Origin: Mesorhizobium sp. B2-3-4
Lineage (GTDB): Bacteria > Pseudomonadota > Alphaproteobacteria > Rhizobiales > Rhizobiaceae
Assembly (NCBI RefSeq): GCF_006442315.1
Contig: NZ_VFVY01000001.1
Coordinates: 496,001-560,000 of the forward strand
Direction: 5' to 3'
Length of the DNA: 64,000 bases
Positions 37,277 through 45,928 of the stretch are shown piece after piece. The stretch's first letter is position 1; every line of letters begins with the position of its first letter. The notes below the pieces were generated by a model that did not search any database, was not told the origin of the DNA, and saw nothing but the letters and a program-made list of their open reading frames with translations. The position numbers and the translations under genes were made by a program.

Positions 37277-38461
37277 TCAGTCGAGAACCGAAACGATCGC
37301 CTTGGCAAGGTCGTCCATGCCGTCCTCGGGCAGGCCGGCGACATTGATGCGGCTGTCGCCGACCATATAGACGCCGTACTCGGCGCGCAGCCGCTCGACC
37401 TGTGCCTCGGTCAGGCCGAGGCGAGAGAACATGCCGCGGTGATCGGCGACGAAATCGAAGCGGTCGGAGTTGGACTGGCGGCGCAGTGCCTCGGCGAACT
37501 GCACGCGCAGCCGAAGCATGCGCAGGCGCATTTCTTCAAGCTCCGCTTCCCAATCCGCCCGCAGCGCGGCGTCTTCGAGCACGATGCGGACGGCGGCGGC
37601 GCCGTGATCCGGCGGCATCGAATACATGGCGCGCGCCGCCGACAGCATCTGGCTCATCGCCACGTCGGCCTGGGCACCGTCCCTGGCCAGGACCATCGCC
37701 GCGCCGACGCGGTCACGGTAAACGGCGAAATTCTTCGAGCAGCTCGACGCGACGACCATCTCCGGGACTTTCGCCGCCAACAGCCGCAGACCGAGGGCGT
37801 CGGCTTCGAGGCCGTCGCCGAAGCCTTGGTAGGCGATATCGACAAACGGCAACAGACCGCGCTCCACGACAAGATCGGTCACGGCAGCCCACTGCGCCGC
37901 ATCCAGATTGGCGCCGGTCGGGTTGTGGCAGCAGCCATGCAACAGCACCACGTCGCCGCTTTGCGCCGTCCGCAGCGCGGCCAGCATGTCGTCGAAACGA
38001 ACGGCACCGGAAGCCGCATCGAAATAGGGATATTCGCGGATCTGCAGGCCGGCGGCCCGCATCACCGGCATGTGGTTCGGCCAGGTCGGGTCGGAGACCC
38101 AGACCGTCGCGTCGGGCCGGGTGCGCTTGAGCAGCTCCGCCACCAGCCGCAGCGCACCGGAGCCGCCAGGCGCCTGTGCCGCGCGGATGCGCGTCAGGTC
38201 GGCACCCGGGCCGAAGGCGAGCTTTGCCATGACGGTGTTGAAGCCGATATCGCCGGCAAGGCCGAGATAGGTCTTGGTGTCCTGTCCCTGCAGCAGCCGC
38301 TTCTCGGCCTCGCGCACCGCGCGCATGACCGGCGTCTTGCCGTCGCGGTCCTTATAGACACCGACGCCGAGATCGACCTTGCCGGGCCGTGGATCGGCAC
38401 GATAGAGGCCGATCAGCGCGAGAATCTTGTCGGCGGGAGCTGGCTGCAGGTCTTCGAACAT
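37277..38461 (-). CDS. Aromatic amino acid aminotransferase (class I PLP enzyme)
   Basis: 394-residue class I/II PLP aminotransferase of the aspartate/tyrosine type. Signatures: MFEDLQPAPADKILALIGLY and YKDRDGKTPVMRAVREAEKR typical of TyrB/AspC, then GSGALRLVAELL, HGCCHNPTGANLD, and the PLP-lysine SCSKNFAVYRDRVGA; the C-terminus holds MFSRLGLTEAQVERL and DSRINVAGL. Most similar in style to rhizobial TatA/TyrB, acting on tyrosine and phenylalanine. The start was placed at 38461 because it gives the normal N-terminus; a longer open frame upstream is antisense-like. Precise specificity is inferred. Confidence 0.9.
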   Translation of the reverse strand: MFEDLQPAPADKILALIGLYRADPRPGKVDLGVGVYKDRDGKTPVMRAVREAEKRLLQGQDTKTYLGLAGDIGFNTVMAKLAFGPGADLTRIRAAQAPGGSGALRLVAELLKRTRPDATVWVSDPTWPNHMPVMRAAGLQIREYPYFDAASGAVRFDDMLAALRTAQSGDVVLLHGCCHNPTGANLDAAQWAAVTDLVVERGLLPFVDIAYQGFGDGLEADALGLRLLAAKVPEMVVASSCSKNFAVYRDRVGAAMVLARDGAQADVAMSQMLSAARAMYSMPPDHGAAAVRIVLEDAALRADWEAELEEMRLRMLRLRVQFAEALRRQSNSDRFDFVADHRGMFSRLGLTEAQVERLRAEYGVYMVGDSRINVAGLPEDGMDDLAKAIVSVLD

Positions 38462-38584
38462 AATTATGGTTCCGTTGGCGCGGCGGAGTGATACGCAAAT
38501 CGAACGCGTTTCACCAGCGGTTTTGGTCGCACAGGTACGAAAGAGGGCGCCTGATGGTGAAGCCTTCCACACTTTGCAGAAAGC

Positions 38585-39184
38585 ATGTCCATGCTCGTAC
38601 GTCTGACGATGATCTGCAACGGCGCAACGGCCGCGACCCGAAAGGGCGCGTTCCCAGTCGATGAGCCGCTGGAGCCTCGGTCCCTGACCTCTGCCAAAGC
38701 CATGCGCGGAACACTGCGCCGCGCCGACCGCGTCTGGACCGCTCCGGCGCTGCGGGCGCGCCAGACCGCCGAGGCGCTGGAATTGCAAGCATCGGTCGAA
38801 CCGCTGCTGGCGGACCAGGATTATGGCCGATGGGTGGGCAGGGGTTTTGAGGACGTACGGGAACTACAGCCCGACGGCATCGCCGCCTGGCTTACCGATC
38901 CCAATGCGGCCCCGCATGGCGGCGAGTCGCTGGCCGACGTAGCGGGCAGGGCGTCAAAGCTGATGGACGGATTGATTGCTCAGGCTGGCCACACCATCGC
39001 CGTGACGCATGCCAGCGTCATCCGTACCGCGATCCTGCACGTTCTCGGTGCGCCGCTTGCCGCTGCTGCCAGGATCGACATCGAGCCCTTGAGCATCACC
39101 GATTTTCGCAGCGACGGCCGCCGGTGGGTGTTGCGCGCCTGCGGCGTGAGCGCTCCCAAAAGGGCGGATCCGCGCGAGGTCTGA
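38585..39184 (+). CDS. Histidine phosphatase family protein with altered catalytic motif
   Basis: 199 residues with the phosphoglycerate-mutase-like fold: ALRARQTAEAL (second Arg motif), DYGRWVGRGFEDV, AWLTDPNAAPHGGESLADVA and the second His in TIAVTHASVIRTAIL. However the nucleophilic RHG motif near the N-terminus is replaced by Cys-Asn-Gly (LTMICNGATAATR, residues 11-13), so the phosphohistidine cannot form. It is probably inactive as a phosphatase or works differently. The start at 38585 or the next ATG at 38591 is possible. Divergent from the aminotransferase; an ECF sigma gene follows. Confidence 0.82.
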   Translation: MSMLVRLTMICNGATAATRKGAFPVDEPLEPRSLTSAKAMRGTLRRADRVWTAPALRARQTAEALELQASVEPLLADQDYGRWVGRGFEDVRELQPDGIAAWLTDPNAAPHGGESLADVAGRASKLMDGLIAQAGHTIAVTHASVIRTAILHVLGAPLAAAARIDIEPLSITDFRSDGRRWVLRACGVSAPKRADPREV

Positions 39185-39225
39185 CAGGCGGCGGCAGATT
39201 CAGGCGAAGAAAAAAGCCGGCGGCC

Positions 39226-39239
39226 GGGATTAAAATCCC
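39226..39239. promoter_or_regulatory. Short perfect inverted repeat just before the ECF sigma gene
   Basis: gggatt-aa-aatccc sits directly upstream of the first sigma-factor ATG at 39243. It could be an operator for autoregulation. If translation begins at a downstream ATG (39261 or 39273) it would lie in the leader. Confidence 0.35.
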
Positions 39240-39242
39240 CAC

Positions 39243-39791
39243 ATGCTCCGTAAACAGGGCATGAAACGGTCGATGCCACGCTTTGACATCATAGGACAGC
39301 TCGGGTCGCTGCGGCGTTACGCGCGTTCGCTGACGCGCGACGGCGTCGAGGCCGAGGATCTCGTGCATGACGCGCTGGTGCGCGCTTATGAGCGGCGCGG
39401 CACGTTCCGCTCCGGCGGAAACCTTCGTGCATGGCTGCTGTCGATCGTCCATAACACCTTCATCGACCGCGTGCGTTCGCGCCGGTCGGAAGCGGCGCGC
39501 CTCGAACAGGCGGCATATCTTGCCGACGGCAGCACGCCGGCGCCGCAGGAGCATTCGGTGCGTTTGGCCGAGGTGCGCGAAGCCTTTTTCAGACTGCCGG
39601 AAGAGCAGCGCTCGGCGCTGCATCTGGTTGCCATCGAAGGGCTTTCCTACCAGCAGGCCGCCAATGCCAGCGGCGTGCCGCTGGGCACGCTGATGTCGCG
39701 CATCGGCCGGGCGCGCGCTGCGTTGCGCCAGATGGAAGAGGCGCCGGCGCGCGGCAAGAATCATCTCAGGATCGTGGGAGGCGACTCATGA
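39243..39791 (+). CDS. ECF-family RNA polymerase sigma factor
   Basis: 182-residue sigma-70 family factor with only regions 2 and 4. Region 2: LGSLRRYARSLTRDGVEAED, LVHDALVRAYERRGTF and LRAWLLSIVHNTFIDRVRSR. Region 4: FFRLPEEQRSALHLVAIEGL and SYQQAANASGVPLGTLMSRI. The first 15 residues are not conserved-looking, so the true start may be 39261 or 39273. The stop overlaps the next gene, a membrane anti-sigma factor, in an ATGA. The stress sensed and target promoters are unknown. Confidence 0.92.
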   Translation: MLRKQGMKRSMPRFDIIGQLGSLRRYARSLTRDGVEAEDLVHDALVRAYERRGTFRSGGNLRAWLLSIVHNTFIDRVRSRRSEAARLEQAAYLADGSTPAPQEHSVRLAEVREAFFRLPEEQRSALHLVAIEGLSYQQAANASGVPLGTLMSRIGRARAALRQMEEAPARGKNHLRIVGGDS

Positions 39792-40561
39792 CCGCTCTGG
39801 TCGACCCGGTTACAGACGCCGATCTCGACGCCTATGTCGACGATCAGCTTGACGTCACCCGCCGCATCGAGGTTGAGGCTTTCCTGTCGGCGCGCCCGGA
39901 GACGGCCGCGCGTGTGATGCTGGATCTCAGGACCCGCGACGAGCTGCGCGTGGCGCTGGCCGGCTCCGAGGGCATGGCGCGTCCGGCGACAGCCGATGCG
40001 GCGCGGCGGCTGGAAAGGGGGCTTGGCCAGGGCCGTATCTTTGCCGTGCTGCAGCGCGCGGCGACGATTGCCGCCCTGATCGGCGCCGGCTGGCTGGCCA
40101 ACGGCATCATCGGGCCGATGTCGGTGACCAAGGTCGTCGCCTCGCCACAGCCGCCTGCCTATGTCGAGGAAGCGGTGCGGGCACACAGGACGACGCTGGT
40201 GCGCGAGAGCATGCCCTCGCAAACCGAGGCGCCCAATTACAATGCCGGCGAAATCCGCGCCGCCACCGCCATCGTCATGCCTTCGCTGCCTGCGGACTGG
40301 AAGGTCCGCGACGTGCAGATCTATCCGTCGCGCTTCGGACCGAGCGTCGAGATGGCGCTCGACACGAAGGAGATGGGGCTGGTGTCGCTGTTCGCGATCC
40401 GGCCCGGCAGCTTCGACGTGGTCAAGCCGGCCGTGGCGCCCTCGGGCGACATCTCGTCGGCCTATTTCCAGATCGGCGAGGTCGCCTATGCCGTGGTCGC
40501 GAAAAGCGGGGTCCATGACCTCGACCGCGCCGCCGAGACGCTCGCCAGAACGCTTTACTGA
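39788..40561 (+). CDS. Anti-sigma factor, single-pass membrane protein
   Basis: 257 residues; N-terminal cytosolic region (DADLDAYVDDQLDVTRRIEV, EAFLSARPETAARVMLDLRT) matches the usual sigma-binding zinc-less anti-sigma layout, followed by one membrane segment (VLQRAATIAALIGAGWLANG near residue 95) and a periplasmic domain with DLDRAAETLARTLY at its end. It should hold the ECF sigma at the membrane until a periplasmic signal arrives. The overlap with the sigma gene (ATGA) couples their synthesis. Confidence 0.88.
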   Translation: MTALVDPVTDADLDAYVDDQLDVTRRIEVEAFLSARPETAARVMLDLRTRDELRVALAGSEGMARPATADAARRLERGLGQGRIFAVLQRAATIAALIGAGWLANGIIGPMSVTKVVASPQPPAYVEEAVRAHRTTLVRESMPSQTEAPNYNAGEIRAATAIVMPSLPADWKVRDVQIYPSRFGPSVEMALDTKEMGLVSLFAIRPGSFDVVKPAVAPSGDISSAYFQIGEVAYAVVAKSGVHDLDRAAETLARTLY

Positions 40562-40584
40562 TCGACCCGCAAAGGAGAATTGAG

Positions 40585-41301
40585 ATGAATACCCCCAATA
40601 TGGGATACCGCGTCGGCGCGGGCGCCCAGTCCGGAGCCGTCTACGACGAGGGCCTGCGCCAGCATATGCTGCGCGTCTATAACTATATGGGCCTTGGCCT
40701 GGTCGTCACCGGCCTCATCGCCTTCATGGTGTCGTCGACGCCGGCGCTTTACGTGCCGATCTTTTCCAGCCCGCTGAAATGGGTGGTGATGCTGGCGCCG
40801 CTCGCCTTCGTGCTCCTGTTCTCGTTCAAGATGCAGACCATGTCGGCGGCAAGCGCACAGGCGATGTTCTGGGCGTTCTGCGCTGTCATGGGCCTGTCGC
40901 TGGCCTCGGTGTTCCTGGTCTTCACCGGAACCAGCATCGCGCGCACCTTCTTCATCGCCGCCACCATGTTCGGCGCCACCAGCCTCTACGGCTACACGAC
41001 CAGGCGTGACCTGACCCAGTTCTCGTCCTTCCTGATCATGGGCCTGATCGGCGTGGTGATCGCCAGCATCGTCAACATCTTCCTCGGCTCGACGGCGCTG
41101 CAGTTCGCCATCTCGGTGATCGGCATCGCCGTGTTCATCGGCCTGACCGCCTGGGACACGCAGACGATCAAGGAACAGTATGCGGAGAATTTCGATGCGG
41201 AATCGCGCCAGAAGCTCGCCGTGTTCGGCGCCTTCTCGCTCTATCTGAACTTCGTCAACATCTTCCAGCTGCTGCTGAATTTCACCGGCGAGCGCGAATA
41301 G
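40585..41301 (+). CDS. Bax inhibitor-1/YccA family membrane protein
   Basis: 238-residue multi-pass inner membrane protein of the BI-1/YccA family, which is linked to membrane protein quality control (YccA modulates FtsH) and to ion leak. Seven hydrophobic segments are seen, for example MGLGLVVTGLIAFMVSSTPA, WVVMLAPLAFVLLFSF, FLIMGLIGVVIASIVNIFLG and LQFAISVIGIAVFIGLTAWD. Conserved TQTIKEQY and FSLYLNFVNIFQLLL are at the C-terminus. ggaga ribosome site. It ends in a textbook terminator. Confidence 0.94.
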   Translation: MNTPNMGYRVGAGAQSGAVYDEGLRQHMLRVYNYMGLGLVVTGLIAFMVSSTPALYVPIFSSPLKWVVMLAPLAFVLLFSFKMQTMSAASAQAMFWAFCAVMGLSLASVFLVFTGTSIARTFFIAATMFGATSLYGYTTRRDLTQFSSFLIMGLIGVVIASIVNIFLGSTALQFAISVIGIAVFIGLTAWDTQTIKEQYAENFDAESRQKLAVFGAFSLYLNFVNIFQLLLNFTGERE

Positions 41302-41335
41302 TCCGAACCGTAGCAGGCAACATTTCGGTTCTGCC

Positions 41336-41366
41336 GTGGCCGGAGGGAAACCTCCGGCCACTTTTT
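41336..41366 (+). terminator. Intrinsic terminator after the BI-1 gene
   Basis: Perfect 11-bp stem gtggccggagg / cctccggccac with GAAA tetraloop, followed by ttttt. It lies 34 bases after the BI-1 stop. Confidence 0.93.
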
Positions 41367-41506
41367 CGTCTGGAGCGACCTCCGCTGGCTTCTGCCGTCG
41401 CACGTCTATCGCAACTGTGTGAAAGACGAATGCGAACCGCCGCCTTGAGTTTACGTCCGGCCATTTGCTAGCCTGCGGACCACGCCAGGGCAAACCGCGA
41501 GGACAT

Positions 41507-42379
41507 ATGGCACAGGACAGCCAGGCACTTCATGGCGAGGGAATCTCGGCCGTTATAGTCGGGCAGGGGGCCGAACTGGTCTCGCTGCGGAATGCGGATG
41601 GGCTGGAGCTTTTGTGGCAGGCCGGACCGGCCTGGCGGCGCCATTCCCCGGTGCTGTTTCCGATCGTCGGCCGCCTGAAGGGCGATCAGCTGCGCCATCG
41701 CGGCCAGGCCTATCCGATGACCCAGCACGGCTTCGCCCGCGACAAGCCGTTTGCCTGGGCCCAGAGGAGTTCTCGATCCTGTACCCTGGTGCTCACCGAC
41801 GATGCCGAAACCCGGACGCGCTATCCGTTCGCGTTTCGCCTGGCCGTGACCTACAGGCTGGGCGAGGGGCAACTCGACATAGAATTCGAGATCATCAACA
41901 CAGGCGACGAGCCGATGCCTGCGTCGATCGGCGCGCATCCGGCGTTCAATTGGCCGCTGCTGCCGCAGGTGCCCAAGGAGGATTATTGCCTGACCTTTGC
42001 CGAGGATGAGCCTGCGCCGATCCGCCGTTTGAAGGACGGCCTGCTGCTGCCCGAGACAAAACCCACGCCGATCCAGGGCAAGACCCTGGCACTCTCTGAG
42101 CGGCTGTTCGACGATGACGCCGTCATTCTGGACCGGCCGGCCAGCACCAGCGTGCGCTATTCCGCCGAGCGTGGGCCGGCAATCGAAGTGTCGTGGCACG
42201 GGTGCAACGAACTGGGCATCTGGTCCAAGCCGGGCGGCGCGCCGTTTTTGTGCATCGAGCCCTGGCACGGCATCGCCAGCCCGGTCGATTTTGACGGCGA
42301 ATTCGCCGACAAGCCGGGCGTGATGCTGATCGAGCCCGGTGCCAGGCGCTTGCTTGGTTATCGCATCGGCCTTGGCTAG
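41507..42379 (+). CDS. Aldose 1-epimerase family protein
   Basis: 290-residue galactose-mutarotase-like beta-sandwich protein. Signatures: SVSLRNADGLELLWQ-type start (ELVSLRNADGLELLWQAG), LFPIVGRLKGDQLRHRG, MTQHGFARDKPF, the catalytic His in PASIGAHPAFNWPL and FLCIEPWHGIASPVDFDGEF. Members without full galactose-mutarotase motifs often act on glucose-6-phosphate or unknown sugars; here the substrate is unassigned. ATG at 41507 has gagga nearby; the longer frame from 41465 lacks a ribosome site. It is followed by the convergent ureohydrolase. Confidence 0.88.
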   Translation: MAQDSQALHGEGISAVIVGQGAELVSLRNADGLELLWQAGPAWRRHSPVLFPIVGRLKGDQLRHRGQAYPMTQHGFARDKPFAWAQRSSRSCTLVLTDDAETRTRYPFAFRLAVTYRLGEGQLDIEFEIINTGDEPMPASIGAHPAFNWPLLPQVPKEDYCLTFAEDEPAPIRRLKDGLLLPETKPTPIQGKTLALSERLFDDDAVILDRPASTSVRYSAERGPAIEVSWHGCNELGIWSKPGGAPFLCIEPWHGIASPVDFDGEFADKPGVMLIEPGARRLLGYRIGLG

Positions 42380-42429
42380 GGAGCCGCGGACGGGCGCCCG
42401 AGACCGAATTCAATTTCAAAACCAGGGTT

Positions 42430-43341
42430 TCAAGCCTGCCGGACGATGGTCCCAATAACATTGACCAGGACCCGGCTGGCGGTAAGCGCCGACAGATTGT
42501 CGATGTCGGCTGGAGGGTAGTACTCGACGAGGTCGAAACCGGCGATTCTGGCCCGCCTGCCAAGGCCCGCGATCAGGTCAATCACTTGCGTGTAGGTAAG
42601 GCCGCCGGGGGTGCGGGCCGCCACGCCCGGCATGATGGAAGGGTCGAGGCTGTCGAAATCCAGGGTGACGACAACTTGCGCCGCTTCCGGAATATGCCGC
42701 AGAGCGGCTTCGATACCTTGGGCGTGGATCTCACGGGCGGTCACGAAGCGGCTGCCATAGCGCTGTGCTGCTTCGACGTCGCCGGCGCGGGCGCTGCCGA
42801 CGCTGCGGAGACCGACCTGCACCATGCCGACGACATGTGCCATCTCGCTCGCGCGCCGCATCGGGCTCGAATAGCCGTGGTGTTCGCCATGCACTTCGTC
42901 GCGCCAGTCGATATGGGCATCGATCTGCAGCACCCAGACCGGTCCTTCATCCGCAAAGCCGGCGAGGAAGGGGATGGTCACTGAGCAGTCGCCACCGAGC
43001 AGGATGGGCACGGCCGGCACCGCCAGGATTTCGCGCGTCCTGGCCTCGATCCGGGCGCGATTGCCGGCATTGTCATGCATGGTGGACGCGATATCGCCGG
43101 CATCGACGCAGCAGACCGGCTTGCCGTCGAATAGCGGACCGCCGAGGTCGAAATCCCAGTGTTCCAGGAACCCGGCGTCATCAAGGCTCGCGGCGCGGAC
43201 GGTGTTGGCCGCCGAGGCATAGCCGCTGCTGTCTTCAGCGGGATAGGCGGTGCCGTGGCCGATGCCGAAGATCACCGCGCGAGGCTTCGCGCCATCGGTG
43301 AGGCGGCCGGGCAAGCCGAGAAAGGTGGACGGAGCTGTCAT
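42430..43341 (-). CDS. Ureohydrolase family protein (agmatinase-like)
   Basis: 303-residue binuclear manganese hydrolase of the arginase/agmatinase family. Metal ligands are visible: His in GGDCSVTIPF region context, DAHIDWRDEVHGEHHGYSSP (D-A-H-x-D) and DFDSLDPSIMPGVAARTPGG (D-x-D). The MRRASEMAHV stretch follows the first cluster, as in SpeB. Agmatinase (putrescine synthesis) is the most likely activity, but guanidinobutyrase or proclavaminate-type substrates cannot be excluded. It is followed, on the same strand, by no close gene; upstream lies the DHFR-like gene 12 bases away. Confidence 0.88.
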   Translation of the reverse strand: MTAPSTFLGLPGRLTDGAKPRAVIFGIGHGTAYPAEDSSGYASAANTVRAASLDDAGFLEHWDFDLGGPLFDGKPVCCVDAGDIASTMHDNAGNRARIEARTREILAVPAVPILLGGDCSVTIPFLAGFADEGPVWVLQIDAHIDWRDEVHGEHHGYSSPMRRASEMAHVVGMVQVGLRSVGSARAGDVEAAQRYGSRFVTAREIHAQGIEAALRHIPEAAQVVVTLDFDSLDPSIMPGVAARTPGGLTYTQVIDLIAGLGRRARIAGFDLVEYYPPADIDNLSALTASRVLVNVIGTIVRQA

Positions 43342-43353
43342 GCCTTGAGCCTT

Positions 43354-43884
43354 TCAGGCGGGAACATATGTCAACCTGATCACGTCTTCACCGATCAAGT
43401 CGTTGGCCACGAGACGCAGCGGCGGCCGGGGGCCGGCAAAGAAAGGCTTGCCGCTACCGAGTACTACGGGATGGAAGTAGAGCCGATACTCATCGATGAG
43501 GCCAAGATCGGTCAGGCTCTGCGCCATCTCTGGTCCTGAAACCGAAATCTCGCCCGCCAGCTCGTCTTTCAGCCTGCGTATCGCTGCCTCCGTGTCTTCA
43601 GCGACAAGCGTCGCATTAGGGCCGACTGATTTCAGCGATCGCGACACGACCCACTTCGGCAGGCGCCGCCATGCCGCTGCGAACTCTCGCAAATCCGGCG
43701 TCCACTCTGGATGGTCCTCGTCCCAATAGCGCATGACCTCATACATGCGGCGACCGTACACGCTGCCCGTCAGGCCTTGCACGTGCTCGATCCAGTGGCG
43801 GAAGAGCACGACATCGGGCGCAAAGGCTTGATGGTCGACATAGCCGTCTAGAGACAGGTTCATTCCGAAGACGAGCTTAGCCAT
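43354..43884 (-). CDS. Dihydrofolate reductase / RibD C-terminal domain protein
   Basis: 176-residue DHFR-like protein of the RibD C-terminal group that is widespread but mostly uncharacterised. Signatures: KLVFGMNLSLDGYVDHQAFA, YGRRMYEVMRYWDEDHPEWT, WVVSRSLKSVGPNATLVAED, ISVSGPEMAQSLTDLGLIDE, YRLYFHPVVLGSGKPFFAG. NADPH-dependent reduction is expected; folate is not necessarily the substrate. It starts 12 bases before the ureohydrolase start on the same strand, so the two may be co-transcribed. Confidence 0.9.
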   Translation of the reverse strand: MAKLVFGMNLSLDGYVDHQAFAPDVVLFRHWIEHVQGLTGSVYGRRMYEVMRYWDEDHPEWTPDLREFAAAWRRLPKWVVSRSLKSVGPNATLVAEDTEAAIRRLKDELAGEISVSGPEMAQSLTDLGLIDEYRLYFHPVVLGSGKPFFAGPRPPLRLVANDLIGEDVIRLTYVPA

Positions 43885-44032
43885 TCTTGCGGATATCCAT
43901 CCCGGGATTACTGGTCTGCCGGAACTGTAAGTGAGGTTGGAGAGCAGGGCCAGCGCGACATTGCATTTGACACCACCAGGCTTACCTCGGGACCCATGTC
44001 CAAAAGTCGCATAAGATAGATTATGGAACTAA

Positions 44033-44299
44033 CACGTTGATAGGCCGCCGGGAATTGCCGGGGATTTTCATGGGCTTGGCATCACCTGGTGCGAGGCCAT
44101 GGATGTCGAACCTTCGCACCGGCGGCGCGGCATTGGTCAGGCGCTGATGGCAAAAATGCTGCGCGACGACCGGGCGCACGGCGCGCGCAGTTCGGTTTTG
44201 ATGGCCATGCATGCCGGAGCGCTGCTGTATCTCCGTATGGGCTATGAGCAGATTGGAACGCTGTTTATTTTCGCGCCGAAGAAACAACGGTCTTCATGA
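44033..44299 (+). pseudogene. 5'-truncated GNAT acetyltransferase remnant
   Basis: The frame reads GIAGDFHGLGITWCEAMDVE, then PSHRRRGIGQALMAKMLRDD, the acetyl-CoA binding motif of a GNAT N-acetyltransferase, and ends with YLRMGYEQIGTLFIF. About 89 codons remain; an in-frame TAA at 44030 cuts it off from any N-terminal half, and the usual first two beta strands are missing. The internal ATG at 44099 has no ribosome site and would make only 66 residues. It is best read as a decayed gene. No insertion sequence is seen at the break. Confidence 0.72.
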
Positions 44300-44312
44300 A
44301 CCGCGCTTCACA

Positions 44313-45131
44313 TCACGCTGAGTCATAAGAGATTTCGATCACCATGCCGTCGTAGGCCGGCGCCACGTGGTCTGGCGTCTCAGCCATCACCGTGACGTAG
44401 TCCAGCGGCACATGCATATGCGTCAGCACGGCATTCCTGGGCGCCAGCTTTTCGATCCAGGCAAGTGCCTGGCCGAGCGACAGATGGCTGGGATGGGTGT
44501 GGTATTGCAGCGCGTCGATGACCAGCACATCGAGACCGCGCAGCTGCTCGGCGGTGGCTTTGGGAAAATCGCTGATATCGGGGCAATAGGCGAGCCCACC
44601 GATGCGGAAACCGAGCGAGATGATGTCGCCGTGAATCTGTGGCAGCGGATCGAAGGTGAGGGCACCCCCCTCTCCTTCGATCACGACCGGCTTGCCATGG
44701 TCGATGATGTGAGCATCGACGATCGGCGGATAGGAACTCCCGGGCGGCGTCTCGAAACAGTAGCCGAACGCCTCGCGCAGCCGCAGCATGGTCGGCTGGT
44801 CGGCATGGATGTCGATGCGATGCCGCTGCTCCAACACATAGCCGCGCAAATCGTCGATGCCGTGGATGTGGTCGGCGTGCGGATGGGTGTAGATCACGCC
44901 GTCGATGCGCCTCACCGAAGCCATCAGCATCTGCTCGCGAAAATCCGGGCCGGTGTCGATGACGACCGTGGTGCGGCCACCATTGGCGGCAATGCGCTCG
45001 ACAAGTGCGGCCGTGCGCATGCGCCGGTTCCTGGGATTGGTCGGGTCGCAATTGCCCCAGTCGCCGGTGATACGTGGCGTGCCCGGTGACGACCCGCAGC
45101 CGAGAATGGTCAGGCGCAGCCGGTCGCTCAT
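44313..45131 (-). CDS. MBL-fold metallo-hydrolase (PhnP-like cyclic phosphodiesterase)
   Basis: 272 residues with the metallo-beta-lactamase fold motif THPHADHIHGIDDLRGY (H-x-H-x-D-H). Other features: LTILGCGSSPGTPRITGDWG at the start, TVVIDTGPDFREQ, the mid-chain YCPDISDFPKATAEQLRGLD and HMHVPLDYVTVMAETPDHV near the end. The pattern resembles PhnP (phosphoribosyl 1,2-cyclic phosphate phosphodiesterase) and its alphaproteobacterial relatives, but no phn genes are here. ATG overlaps the upstream tatD stop (ATGA at 45128-45131). Cytosolic. Confidence 0.88.
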   Translation of the reverse strand: MSDRLRLTILGCGSSPGTPRITGDWGNCDPTNPRNRRMRTAALVERIAANGGRTTVVIDTGPDFREQMLMASVRRIDGVIYTHPHADHIHGIDDLRGYVLEQRHRIDIHADQPTMLRLREAFGYCFETPPGSSYPPIVDAHIIDHGKPVVIEGEGGALTFDPLPQIHGDIISLGFRIGGLAYCPDISDFPKATAEQLRGLDVLVIDALQYHTHPSHLSLGQALAWIEKLAPRNAVLTHMHVPLDYVTVMAETPDHVAPAYDGMVIEISYDSA

Positions 45132-45928
45132 GCCTCGGGCGCCCGCTGGTCGGGGCGGGGCATTTTTCGAAACAGCCGAAAGAAATTACCGGTTGTCAAC
45201 GCCGCGATCTCAGCCTCGTCGACACCGATCGTTTCGGCCAGAACCCGGGCGGTTTGGGCGACGTAAGCCGGCTCGTTGCGCTTGCCGCGAAATGGCACTG
45301 GCGCCAGGTACGGCGCGTCGGTCTCGACCAGCAAACGGTCATGCGGCACATCGGCGGCGATGGCGCGCAATTCGACCGAGTTCTTGAAGGTGAGGATACC
45401 CGAGAACGAAACATAGCCGCCTAAAGAGACGCCAACCTCTGCGAGCCGCCGTCCCGAGGAGAAGCAGTGCAGGATGAAAGGGAAGGCGCCCTTCCCTGTC
45501 TCGTCCTGAAGAATGGCGGCCATGTCGTCGTCGGCATCGCGGGAATGGATGACGAGAGGCAGCCCGGTTTCGCGCGCTGCGGCGATGTGGGCGCGAAAAC
45601 CCTGCGCCTGCGCATCGCGCGGTGCCTTGTCATAGAAATAGTCGAGCCCTGCTTCACCGATCGCCACCACCTTGGGATGGGCTGACAGGCGGACAAGGTC
45701 GGCGGTGGTGACGTCGAGCTCTTCCGCCGCATTGTGCGGATGGGTGCCGACCGAGCAATAGACTTCGTCGAAAGTCTCCGCGATTTCAAGGATTTGCTGA
45801 AACCGCTTCACGCGCGTGGAGATCGTTACCATCCGGCCGATGCCGGCGGCTAAGGCGCGGGCGACAATGGCCGCCCGCTCCTCCGCGAAATCCGGAAAGT
45901 CCAGATGGCAATGGCTGTCGACGAGCAT
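45128..45928 (-). CDS. tatD: TatD family metal-dependent DNase/hydrolase
   Basis: 266-residue amidohydrolase-fold nuclease with 3' exonuclease activity in homologues. Signatures: [20 protein letters not shown] (H-x-H), VAIGEAGLDYFYDKAPRDAQ, LPLVIHSRDADDDMAAIL and VETDAPYLAPVPFRGKRNEP. ATG at 45928 shares one base with the metG stop (TGATG), so it is probably co-translated with metG. The longer open frame upstream is a shadow of metG. The metG-tatD-MBL order is conserved in Rhizobiales. Confidence 0.93.
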   Translation of the reverse strand: MLVDSHCHLDFPDFAEERAAIVARALAAGIGRMVTISTRVKRFQQILEIAETFDEVYCSVGTHPHNAAEELDVTTADLVRLSAHPKVVAIGEAGLDYFYDKAPRDAQAQGFRAHIAAARETGLPLVIHSRDADDDMAAILQDETGKGAFPFILHCFSSGRRLAEVGVSLGGYVSFSGILTFKNSVELRAIAADVPHDRLLVETDAPYLAPVPFRGKRNEPAYVAQTARVLAETIGVDEAEIAALTTGNFFRLFRKMPRPDQRAPEA

